Assembly (NCBI RefSeq): GCF_014596575.1
Contig: NZ_NASZ01000005.1
Coordinates: 97,245-161,244, forward strand
Direction: 5' to 3'
Length of the DNA: 64,000 nucleotides
Origin: Flavobacterium pokkalii
Lineage (GTDB): Bacteria; Bacteroidota; Bacteroidia; Flavobacteriales; Flavobacteriaceae
This document shows, piece by piece, positions 52,724 to 62,200 of the stretch; the first letter of the stretch is position 1; every line of letters begins with the position of its first letter. The notes beneath the pieces are model-generated. The model had not been told where the DNA came from, did no database searches, and saw nothing but the letters and a program-made list of their open reading frames with translations. The position numbers and the translations under genes were made by a program.

Positions 52724-54193
52724 ATGAATCCTTTTTTTTTATTTATTGTTTTAACTGTGACTAGTTTCTCTAGTTACTTGTGTGTTGCGCAAAAATCCGT
52801 TGTAAAAATGCCTAAAGGAAGAATTGCTTTCAGTTCCGACGGAAATTTACATGATACAGATGATTGGGGTGCAACTGCTTTTTCATTAGCGTTAATTCAT
52901 TATGCTGGTTTAGAAAAGCGATTTGTACATTATGATTACAATAATCATCTCGGGGATTCTGATAAAAATTGGGAACAAGTAATGACTGATGCTGCTAAGG
53001 GAGGAGCAAAAAGATTTGGTTTAGATGCGAGAAAAGTGTTTGATGATCAATCAGAAAAAGAAGCCGCTATTACCAACTTTGTCAAAGAAGCTAACAGTTC
53101 GAATAAAAAAAATCCTTTGTGGTTTATTTGTGCGGGACCTATGCAAATGGCATATGATATGATAAAAGCAACCTTGCCTGAAAAGCGAAAATTTATCCAT
53201 GCGATCTCTCACAGTCAATGGAATGAAGTGCATAATCACTCAGAAAATAAAAAAACATGGGAGGACATGAAAAAAGATTTTCCTGATGTGGTTTATCATC
53301 AAATTTTAGATCAAAATAAATCTAATGGTGAAGATGATTTTTACTCTCATATCACTAATTGGAAGTGGCTTTTAGAAAGTAACAATGAAAATTGGAAATG
53401 GCTTTATAATATCGATGACACTGGTGTTTTGGACTTATTGACTAAAGGAAGAAAAGAATCTATTGAAAAATATTTTGATATTTCAGATGCTGGAATGACC
53501 TATTGGTTAATAACTGGAGGGCCTTACGGCGGAAATGAAAAAGGGGGATGGAAAGAGGTTAAAGCACTTTTTGAAAATAAACCAATAACAAACTCCACGC
53601 CCACTCCCGAAGTGGTCTTTGAATCAGATGATTATATTTTTTTAGAAGCAGAAAGTACTTCGTCATCATTAGGAAACTGGAATCTAATTAGGAAAGGAAA
53701 TAAAAATTATGTTAAATCCGCATCAGGATTTGCGTTTTTAGAATTTAACGGGAACAAACCACAAATAGGAAATCCAGACTCTCCATTACAGTATGAGTTT
53801 GTATGTCCAAAGGATGGAAACTATCGAATGGTACTTATGACCAGTAAAAGGCTTGAAGGAGTTCCTTCTGATTGGTGTAACGATATCTTTGTAAAAATGG
53901 AAGGAGATTTTGAGTCAGGAACAAATCTAACTAAGAGTGATTTGACAAATTATATTAAGGTATTGCAAGAAGGTAATGAAGCAACCGCAGAATTAGAGTG
54001 GCACTGGGCGGTTCAAGCTGAGAAAGAAAAGCATAAGTATTACGATGTCATTTATAATTTTAAAAAAGGTCAAAAATATAAATTAACACTTGCAGGGAGA
54101 TCACAAAGATTTAGCATTGATTATATATTACTCTATAACAGTGATAAGTTTGGTTTGTATGATGCTAAGGATTTTTTTTCTAAAAAAAAGTAG
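52724..54193 (+). CDS. secreted two-domain protein of unknown function in the PUL
   Basis: The 489-residue protein has a signal peptide (about 1-23). The N-terminal domain (about 28-290) starts G-R-I-A-F-S-S-D-G-N-L-H-D-T-D-D-W-G-A, recalling the Asp-rich calcium loop of nucleoside-hydrolase-like proteins. A conserved-looking H-A-I-S-H-S-Q-W-N-E lies near residue 165. The C-terminal domain (about 300-480) begins I-F-L-E-A-E-S-T and ends in a beta-rich fold with F-S-I-D-Y-I-L-L-Y, in the style of carbohydrate-binding or GH115 C-terminal domains. I do not recognise the family. A lyase, dehydratase or hydrolase acting on oligosaccharides is possible. It starts a tight run with the GH43-like, GH3 and GH105 genes. 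Confidence 0.7.
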   Translation: MNPFFLFIVLTVTSFSSYLCVAQKSVVKMPKGRIAFSSDGNLHDTDDWGATAFSLALIHYAGLEKRFVHYDYNNHLGDSDKNWEQVMTDAAKGGAKRFGLDARKVFDDQSEKEAAITNFVKEANSSNKKNPLWFICAGPMQMAYDMIKATLPEKRKFIHAISHSQWNEVHNHSENKKTWEDMKKDFPDVVYHQILDQNKSNGEDDFYSHITNWKWLLESNNENWKWLYNIDDTGVLDLLTKGRKESIEKYFDISDAGMTYWLITGGPYGGNEKGGWKEVKALFENKPITNSTPTPEVVFESDDYIFLEAESTSSSLGNWNLIRKGNKNYVKSASGFAFLEFNGNKPQIGNPDSPLQYEFVCPKDGNYRMVLMTSKRLEGVPSDWCNDIFVKMEGDFESGTNLTKSDLTNYIKVLQEGNEATAELEWHWAVQAEKEKHKYYDVIYNFKKGQKYKLTLAGRSQRFSIDYILLYNSDKFGLYDAKDFFSKKK

Positions 54194-54217
54194 AATTACA
54201 AATCAAAATTTAAAAAA

Positions 54218-55573
54218 ATGAAAATTATAAATCTAACATATTCGCTTATATTTTTTTGTTCAATTATTGAAAGCTACTCGCAAAACCCTATTGTGCCCAA
54301 TCAAGGTCTGAATGATCCGCATATCCATATTTTTAAGGATACGGCTTATGTATATGCTTCTCATGATAAATCAGCCGATAACAAAGAATTTGTAATGGAA
54401 GACTGGTGGGTATGGTCTTCGCCTGATTTGGTAAACTGGACAAAACGTTCCGTATTGAACCCTAAAGACACCTATATTGGTAAAGATTTTCAGAGTTGTT
54501 GGGCAACAGATGTAGGACAAAAAAACGGAAAGTATTATTGGTATTTTTCAGAAAGTAATCAGCAAACAGGTGTGGTTGTAGGGGATTCACCTGTTGGTCC
54601 TTGGAAAGAGCCGCTTGGTAAGCCTTTGTTAACGTCAGATTTAACACCAACAGATGAATACGATATGGCTATTTTTGAAGATGATGGTGTACATTATATC
54701 ATTTTTGGAGTTTGGGATTATTACATCGCAAAGTTGAATGATGACATGATAAGTTTGGCCGAAACTCCTCGAAAAATAGTCATTACTAATCCCAGAGGTC
54801 CTTATAATTTGGATGGGAAAAATCTAGAAAAGCCCACTGACGATAAACCTTTTTTACATAAATACAACAATAAATATTATTTGTCTTGGGGGTGTTTTTA
54901 TGCCATGTCTGATAATGTATATGGTCCTTATGATTATAAAGACGTTATCATTAATAAAGAAAGCTTTGCAAAAGGGTATGACGCACCCACTTGGCCTACG
55001 GGTTTTTTACAAGGGCGTCACGGTTCATTTTTTGAATGGCACAATCAATGGTATTATGCATATTGTGACATGAGTCAAACTGGTAATCGTTATTTCAGAG
55101 ATACCTTTATAAGTTATATTCATTACAAAGATAACGGCGAAATCGCTCCTATTCGTGTCGATGGTGTTGGTGTAGCCAATTATTTGGCCAGTAGTACCAG
55201 CATAGAATTTGAAGATTATTTTAAATCAGATGGATTTGTTAAAAAAGAATTTCAAAACGGTTTTGTGGTTGAAACTATTGCGAAGAAAAGTTATTTGTGT
55301 TTTCCAAATATAAAAGTAGATAGGGATTATACTAAATTGAAGTTAAGATTAATAGCTCCAATGGGAGGCCGTTTCTTGATCTCAATTCACCAAAAACAGG
55401 ATAATAAGCAATTAATCGGGAAAAAGCAATTTGAATTAAAACCTTCAATAAAGTCGGAGGAAATTGTAATTGATTTAAAATCAATTCAAGACAAAGTCGA
55501 TTTTATTTTCACTATCGAAACAATAAACAATAGCAATAAATTACAATTAGATTCTTATTCTTTTATACGATAA
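54218..55573 (+). CDS. GH43-like secreted glycoside hydrolase
   Basis: The 451-residue protein has a signal peptide (about 1-21) and a five-bladed propeller (about 25-320) with the GH43 general base Asp33 in L-N-D-P-H-I-H-I-F, a W-S-S-P-D-L-V-N-W segment near 67 and the modulator Asp149 in D-E-Y-D-M-A. The usual E-G-P acid motif is not evident: the aligned place reads F-L-Q-G-R-H-G-S-F-F-E-W, with Glu273 a possible substitute. A C-terminal beta-sandwich (about 335-450) follows. GH43 enzymes remove xylose or arabinose; with ulvan as substrate, xylose is likely. It lies 24 bp after the preceding gene. Confidence 0.82.
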   Translation: MKIINLTYSLIFFCSIIESYSQNPIVPNQGLNDPHIHIFKDTAYVYASHDKSADNKEFVMEDWWVWSSPDLVNWTKRSVLNPKDTYIGKDFQSCWATDVGQKNGKYYWYFSESNQQTGVVVGDSPVGPWKEPLGKPLLTSDLTPTDEYDMAIFEDDGVHYIIFGVWDYYIAKLNDDMISLAETPRKIVITNPRGPYNLDGKNLEKPTDDKPFLHKYNNKYYLSWGCFYAMSDNVYGPYDYKDVIINKESFAKGYDAPTWPTGFLQGRHGSFFEWHNQWYYAYCDMSQTGNRYFRDTFISYIHYKDNGEIAPIRVDGVGVANYLASSTSIEFEDYFKSDGFVKKEFQNGFVVETIAKKSYLCFPNIKVDRDYTKLKLRLIAPMGGRFLISIHQKQDNKQLIGKKQFELKPSIKSEEIVIDLKSIQDKVDFIFTIETINNSNKLQLDSYSFIR

Positions 55574-55602
55574 TAATTACATTTTAAATAAATCAATATC
55601 TA

Positions 55603-57870
55603 ATGAAAAGATTATATTATTTACCCTTACTCAGTTTAACGGTTATTTTTCAGTCCTATGGGCAGACGAAGGATCTCAAACGCTACAAAAATGCTTCCTT
55701 ATCAGTTGAGGAACGCGTAGAGGCTTTGTTGCCTTTGTTGTCATTGGAAGAAAAGGTGGCTCAAATGCGTATTTTTCATGCTAATATTGGAGTTGAGGCA
55801 GATGCAAAAGGAAATTTAAAACTCTCCGATAGAGTTGTCGGAAAATTAAAATTAGGTATAGCAGGAATCAAAAATCCTGCTGAACACATGGAACCTGTTA
55901 TGGCAGCCAAATTTAATAATGCACTTCAAAAATACATTATCGAACATAATCGTTGGGGAATTCCAGCCTTGTTTGTAACAGAGTCATACAATGGAGTGGA
56001 TGCTGAAGGTTGCACTAAATTTGGAAGACCGATGACTTCTGCGGCTTCATTTAATCCAAGTCTGGTCAGAAGAATTTGGGATGTAATTGGGAAAGAAGCA
56101 CGTTTGAGAGGCATGCACATGTGCCATTCTCCTGAGGCGGATCTGGTTAGAGAACCTCGTTTTGGACGTATGTCAGAAGCTTTCGGTGAAGATACATTTC
56201 TAACTACACAAATGGTCACTAACGCAATTAAAGGTGTTCAAGGGAATTATGAAGGATTAGGGAAAGGTACACATATTGGTGCCGTAGCCAAGCATTTTGC
56301 TGGCTATGGACAAGTTTTGGGTGGGAAGAATTTTGCCGCTATCGAGATTTCACCACGAACATTAGTCGACGAAATTTATCCTCCGTTTGAGGCCGCTGTA
56401 AAAGAGGCGAAAACCTTAGGGATTATGGCTTCTCATGGGGATTTAAACGGAATTGCAAGTCATGGAAATCCAGAGTTATTGACAGGTGTTTTACGTGACC
56501 AATGGGGATTCAACGGCTATGTAGTTTCGGACTCTAATGATATTGCCCGTTTGTTTTACTTTATGAAAGTAGCAGAATCAGCACAAGCGGCAGCATTAAT
56601 GGGGCTTGAAGCAGGAATTGATATCGATTTGTATGCTGAGGATTCGTACGCCTATCTTCCTGAAATGGTGAAAAAGAATCCAGAAATTGAAAAATTAATA
56701 GACCGAGCTGTAAGGCGAGTGTTACGAACAAAATTTATCTTAGGCTTGTTTGATAACCCTTATGTTGATGTTGCTAAAGTTGCTAAGGGGGTTCGTGCTA
56801 AATCATCCTTGGATTTAGCAAAGGAGTCTGATTTGGAGTCTGTTATTATGCTAAAAAATGATAAAAAAACCTTGCCTTTAGACAAAAATAAGCCGTTGAA
56901 AATTGCTTTATTAGGTCCTTTGTTACACAAGAATACTAAATCCATGTTTGAGGCTGTTTTGGGTAAAAATAGTACGATTATAGCTGAGAAAGGATTTGAT
57001 TTAACTGATGGAAAAAAAGATATTCCAAATTTATTGCCTAGAAATCCTGAAGCAATGAATAAGTTAGTTACTATTGCAAAGGATGCTGATGTTAATATTG
57101 TTTTTGTTGGTGGAGATGAACACACTTCAAAAGAAGCTTTTTTTGCGAGTGCTTTAGGAGACAGAGCTTCAATTGATCCTGTAGGTGCCCAAGATGAGTT
57201 AGTTGAGCAAATTAAAGCTACCGGAAAACCGTTAATTGTTGTTTTGAAACACCGAAGAACACTTTCGATAAATACCATCGCTCAAAGTTCTGACGCAATT
57301 CTTGATACTTGGGATTTAAGTGAATTTGGTGATGAATCACTAGCAAGAATAATTTTTGGAGAAGTTGCTCCTTCAGGGAAATTACCGGTAACAGTACCTC
57401 GAACTATAGGGCAATTGCCATTTCATTATAGCATGAAGGAAATTAATTTCAAGAAAGAGTATCTCTTTCTTGAAAAGGGACCGCTGTATCCATTTGGTTT
57501 CGGGTTGAGCTATACTAATTTTGAATATTCAAATTTAAAATTATCAGTCAATGAAATCACTCCAACTTCTGAAATTGAAGTTAGCGTAACCATCAAAAAT
57601 ACGGGAGCCGTAAAAGCAAAAGAAGTGGTTCAAATGTACATCAAGGACGAAATCGGTTCGGTAACCAGACCTGATAAAGAGTTGAAGGGATTTGAAAAAA
57701 TCGAATTAAGTCCAGGGGAATCTAAAGTGGTAAAATTTACTATTACTCCTAAAATGCTTGAATTTACAGGACTTAAAATGGATAAAATTTTAGAAGCTGG
57801 AGATTATACTGTAATGGTAGGAACTTCGTCACAGGAATATTTAAAAACAACTTTTAAACTAAATAAATAA
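55603..57870 (+). CDS. GH3 beta-glycosidase (xylosidase/glucosidase type)
   Basis: The 755-residue secreted enzyme (signal peptide 1-21) has the three GH3 domains: a TIM barrel (about 30-385) with nucleophile Asp310 in V-V-S-D-S-N-D-I, K-H-F-A-G-Y-G near 231, an (alpha/beta)6 sandwich (about 400-600) and a fibronectin-like C-terminal domain (about 660-750, V-V-Q-M-Y-I-K-D). It probably acts in the periplasm on oligosaccharides made by the lyases; in ulvan PULs GH3 enzymes release xylose. Sequence alone cannot separate xylosidase from glucosidase. It lies 29 bp after the GH43-like gene and 3 bp before the GH105 gene. Confidence 0.93.
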   Translation: MKRLYYLPLLSLTVIFQSYGQTKDLKRYKNASLSVEERVEALLPLLSLEEKVAQMRIFHANIGVEADAKGNLKLSDRVVGKLKLGIAGIKNPAEHMEPVMAAKFNNALQKYIIEHNRWGIPALFVTESYNGVDAEGCTKFGRPMTSAASFNPSLVRRIWDVIGKEARLRGMHMCHSPEADLVREPRFGRMSEAFGEDTFLTTQMVTNAIKGVQGNYEGLGKGTHIGAVAKHFAGYGQVLGGKNFAAIEISPRTLVDEIYPPFEAAVKEAKTLGIMASHGDLNGIASHGNPELLTGVLRDQWGFNGYVVSDSNDIARLFYFMKVAESAQAAALMGLEAGIDIDLYAEDSYAYLPEMVKKNPEIEKLIDRAVRRVLRTKFILGLFDNPYVDVAKVAKGVRAKSSLDLAKESDLESVIMLKNDKKTLPLDKNKPLKIALLGPLLHKNTKSMFEAVLGKNSTIIAEKGFDLTDGKKDIPNLLPRNPEAMNKLVTIAKDADVNIVFVGGDEHTSKEAFFASALGDRASIDPVGAQDELVEQIKATGKPLIVVLKHRRTLSINTIAQSSDAILDTWDLSEFGDESLARIIFGEVAPSGKLPVTVPRTIGQLPFHYSMKEINFKKEYLFLEKGPLYPFGFGLSYTNFEYSNLKLSVNEITPTSEIEVSVTIKNTGAVKAKEVVQMYIKDEIGSVTRPDKELKGFEKIELSPGESKVVKFTITPKMLEFTGLKMDKILEAGDYTVMVGTSSQEYLKTTFKLNK

Positions 57871-57873
57871 AAA

Positions 57874-59007
57874 ATGGTAATTAAATCAATAATCAAATTA
57901 GTAACGCTGGCAGCGGTAGTTAGCTTTTCAGTTTGCGAGAATGCAATGGCACAAAATGTCTTTGACAAATCTAAAGTCGAAGCCTCAATGGTTAAAGCCT
58001 TAGAATGGCAAGAAGCACATCCTATCATGGCAATAGCACCGACAGATTGGACTGTAGGGGCTTATTATACGGGAGTGGCTAGAGCTCATGCTGCGACTAA
58101 AAATCAAATTTTTGAAGCTGCGCTTAAAAACCAAGGGTATAATAATAATTGGCAAACTTATAAACGTTTATATCATGCTGATGATGTTGCGATTTCATAC
58201 AGTTACATTTATTTAGATATGACTTTCAAGAGAAAAGATTTTGTTAATTTGAAACCTACACAAGATTTTTTAAAAGCTCACATTCTAGAGCCTAATAAAT
58301 GGTCTGATGGTACGGCAAAAAACAAAGATGAGAATATTTTATGGTGGTGGTGTGATGCGTTGTTTATGGCACCTCCTGTGATTAATTTGTATGCTAAACA
58401 TACTAAGGATGAATCTTATTTAGATGTTATGCACAAGTTTTATATGGATGCTTACAACAAGTTATATGACAAAGAAGAGCACTTGTTTGCTAGAGACGGA
58501 CGTTTTATTTGGACGGGTTCAGACAAGGATATGAAAGAGCCTAACGGTAAAAAAGTATTTTGGTCTAGAGGAAATGGTTGGGTGCTTTCAGGCTTGGCTT
58601 TAATTTTGACTGATATGCCTGAAAATTATAAAAATCGTCCTTTTTATGTGAATTTGTACAAAGAAATGGCAGGAAGAATTCTAGAATTACAAACCAAAAG
58701 TGGTTTATGGCACACGAGTTTATTGTGTCCTGAAACCTATAATCATGGTGAAGTAAGTGGTAGTGGTTTTTATACTTATGCTTTAGCATGGGGTATCAAT
58801 AACGGGATGCTTGATAAAGCAAAATATTTACCTGCTGTCAAAAAAGCTTGGGTTGCATTAACCAAGTGTCAACACAAAAACGGAATGATTGGTTGGGTAC
58901 AAAACATTGGAGCCTTTCCAGAACCAGCTTCTGAAGGGAGTTGGCAAAACTTTGGAACAGGAGCTTATTTATTAGCGGGTAGTGAAGTTTTGAAACTACA
59001 AAAGTAA
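57874..59007 (+). CDS. GH105 unsaturated rhamnoglycuronyl hydrolase
   Basis: The 377-residue protein (signal peptide about 1-26) is an (alpha/alpha)6 barrel of family GH105. The catalytic Asp161 lies in [10 protein letters not shown], and [12 protein letters not shown] (near 230) and [13 protein letters not shown] (near 291) are standard family motifs. Enzymes of this family hydrate and release the 4,5-unsaturated uronic acid left at the non-reducing end by lyases, here probably from rhamnose 3-sulfate. This makes it the step between the lyases and the sulfatase-rhamnosidase. It ends the enzyme run, and a strong terminator follows. Confidence 0.94.
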   Translation: MVIKSIIKLVTLAAVVSFSVCENAMAQNVFDKSKVEASMVKALEWQEAHPIMAIAPTDWTVGAYYTGVARAHAATKNQIFEAALKNQGYNNNWQTYKRLYHADDVAISYSYIYLDMTFKRKDFVNLKPTQDFLKAHILEPNKWSDGTAKNKDENILWWWCDALFMAPPVINLYAKHTKDESYLDVMHKFYMDAYNKLYDKEEHLFARDGRFIWTGSDKDMKEPNGKKVFWSRGNGWVLSGLALILTDMPENYKNRPFYVNLYKEMAGRILELQTKSGLWHTSLLCPETYNHGEVSGSGFYTYALAWGINNGMLDKAKYLPAVKKAWVALTKCQHKNGMIGWVQNIGAFPEPASEGSWQNFGTGAYLLAGSEVLKLQK

Positions 59008-59038
59008 TTTTCTGGTAAAATAAGTATTATACTTTATG

Positions 59039-59089
59039 AATCTGCTAAAGCTACGTCATAATTGACAGGTAGCTTTAGCAGATTTTTTT
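59039..59089 (+). terminator. terminator after the GH105 gene
   Basis: A perfect 16-bp stem (59039-59054 with 59069-59084), with a small inner stem GTCA/TGAC, followed by five T. It separates the enzyme run from the final lyase gene, which has its own operator. Confidence 0.92.
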
Positions 59090-59167
59090 ATTGTAATATT
59101 TTGTTATTAATAAGCCTTTTTCTATGAAAAAAATTTTATAAATGAAATATAGAAAGTTTATGAATTG

Positions 59168-59185
59168 CAGGACAAAACAGTACAG
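59168..59185 (+). promoter_or_regulatory. CTGT-pentamer operator of the final lyase gene
   Basis: The site reads CAGGACAAAACAGTACAG and on the other strand TCTGT-ACTGT-TTTGT-CCTGC. It shares ACAAAACAG with the rhaEW site. A weak -7 box (TACATTGC, 59205-59212) begins exactly 19 bp later, as at rhaEW. Confidence 0.65.
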
Positions 59186-59251
59186 AAAATGTTTATGGGT
59201 TGAATACATTGCATTCTATTTTTAACCTAACCAACTATATTTTAGTTTAAT

Positions 59252-62200
59252 ATGAATAAAATTATACTTAAAAAATCTTTGAGTTTTGCAATCTTACTTT
59301 TTACTTTATTGCTTCAAGGACAAGTTACTCTTGAGAAAGAAGTAAAGATTACGGATTTTGCAATGTACTTTAATGGAGATAAAGTACCACTTACTCACAC
59401 AGAAAATTCAACCACAGGGTACGATTATGTTTATGGTCGTTCACTTACACCTCATGGCGATTGTATTAAAGTGTATGATAAATACGTTTTCCTGACATGG
59501 TATCGAGGGGGTAAAGAAGACAGGCACGTGATGCTTACTCGTTATAATACGGTAACGGGAACAATAAAGACTATCGAATTTCCGCACCAGCATACTGGCT
59601 ATGAAGGGAAATGGTGGATAGGTGAGACTCATAATACTATTTCGGTGGGGATTTGTCCTAAAAATGGGACTATCCACATGTTGTATGACATGCATAGAAA
59701 TGGTAATGTACCTGAGTTTTCAAACGATTACTTGAGGTATTCTTATTCCGTGCCAGGTGCTGCAACTGTCTCTGATGAAGAATTTACAATTAATCAATTT
59801 GTTCAATCAGCAAATAATAATTATAAGCACTTATCTTTTCCGGGTATTGATAATGAGACAGTAACTAAATTATTGACTTATCCTGATTTTTTCACAAATG
59901 ACCAAGGGGATTTGTTTATGAAAAACAGATTCGGTTATTCTGAGAATGGTAGATTCTTGTTTGCAAAATATGATGGTACTAGTTGGGTGGGCTACACTGA
60001 CTTTAATAGAAGTAATGCATCAAGTTATGATAGCCCGTACAATTGGGGACTATATGGGGATATTAAATTCTTAAACGGAAAAATACGTGTTGGTTTTCAA
60101 CAAAGAGCAAACCTAAATAATGATAAATATGAATATCAAAATGGGTTTTATTATGCTTATTCTGATGACCCAAGCGGCCTGACACAATGGAAAGATCATG
60201 CAGGGACTGGTTTTGCAAGACCAATTTCAAATTCAGATTTAATCAAAATTTCTGAACCAGGGGACTTGGTGGCAACCACAGAAAAGGATAAAGTGTATAT
60301 GGTAAGTGGTTTTGACTGGACCGTTACAGATAATAATGATATCCATTTTATTGGTAGAGTAAAAGATAACAGTACCACAAGCAGCACTGCTGGACAAACC
60401 AAACAAGTACATACATATAAACCTGCTGGAGCAACGAGTTTTATTACAACAACTGATTTTTCGGGAGCTGAAACCTTGTATGCTTCCGGTAATTTTGTGT
60501 ACATCATTGGTTTGACTTCTTCAGGCAGACCTTATGTTGAGAGAGCACCAGGAGGAACAAATTCTTTCACAAGGATTTATGAGGCTAGCTCAGGTAAAAC
60601 TTTTGAAAAAGGACAAGTTTACATTCATAATGGAAAACTATACTATTATCTATTGGAAAAAAATGCGTTGGAAACAGATGATGCAAGACCAACTTATTTG
60701 CAAATTATAGATTTAGCTATAGTGCAAGAACCTAAGACATTTGGAGTTAACCTTGTAACACCGACAGATAATCAATCTTTTGAACAAGGAAAAACGGTTC
60801 AGTTATCTGCAAATGCGACTACAGATGTTGGAGTTTTAACCCGTGTTGATTTTAAGATAAATAATGAGGTTGTTTCGTCAGTTACAACTTTGCCATATTC
60901 TTATAACTGGATACCGCAAACTCCAGGTAATTATACAGTACAAGCTGTGGCTTATAATGATAGTAATGCACAAGTAAGTTCTTCACTTGTAAATGTTGTG
61001 ATTACTGCGGTTGATAAGACTAATTTGACAGGTGATATTTATCGACTAAGAAATGTAGAAACAGGTCAATATTTACAAGCTCAGTTAACTTCAGCTTCTC
61101 CAGTACTTTTGAATAATTCTAGCGATGGACAAGACAAAGAATGGGTTTTTACTAGAACAACAGTTAATAATATTACTTATAATAATATAGATAGTCAAAT
61201 AAATGGTGTTTTACGTGCTACAGGAAGTACTTTTACACCTCCAAATGCAGTTGTCAATACAACTAAGGCTTCTCCTACTACTGATTCTGATAAAATTTGG
61301 ACAGTACATTATATTCAAGCCGATAATACATATAGATTTGAAGCAGGTAGTAGTGGTAGATTTATGTATATAGATGCTAATGGTACGGTAATTAGTAGTG
61401 CAGTTGCAGATACAGATGCTCGTAGTAAGTGGCAAGTTATTTCAACAACACCAACACCAACACCAACACCAATATATAATTTTACATTAATACACCCTCA
61501 TATTTGGGTAAAAGATGCCCAAAAACAAGAAATATTAGATAAAATTGCCAACAATACTTGGGCACAAAATTTATTCAATCAGTACAAGAGTAGAGTTGAT
61601 TCTAAAAAGAATTCCCATAAAACAGACCCGTCCACGATTATTAATACAATACCCGGTTTTCCAGGAAGTTATTCGACACATATTAATATTTTAACTTTAG
61701 GTTTTGATGCTAGTTTACTATATTGGTTAACAGGAGACGAAGATTATGCTCAGTTAGCAGCCGATATACTTTATCATTATACAAAAAAAATTGCTCAAAT
61801 TTCAGGGAATGTAGATTTTCAAACCGGGAACTCTGATTCATATTTAATTGATTCTAGAGGGGCATATACTAAACCACCTATGATATATGACTTTGTACAT
61901 ACTTTTTTAAATAAGTCAGGTAGTACGGTTTATGATTTAGACACAGGAACAAGAGTTCCGTTTAATTTTACAAATTCTGAAACAGCATTTAAAAAGTTAG
62001 CTGATAATGTTTTTAGTCGAGGTGGAATTAATTCGAATCATCCCGTTTTAGAAGCTCCGGGAGCTCTTTTTAATGTACTCTCAATTGAAGATGATGCAAC
62101 TAGACAAACTTATTTTAATAAGTTTATGAATGGTACTTCGAATCAAAACGGATTAACTTGGATGATGAACGAATGTAAAGATTCGGGAGTTTGGCCAGAG

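Noticed and set aside
56760..57278. 172-codon minus-strand ORF inside the GH3 gene
   Set aside because: It is the longest antisense shadow in the PUL, but the plus frame carries conserved GH3 domains and the antisense product has Ser/Phe-rich noise composition.
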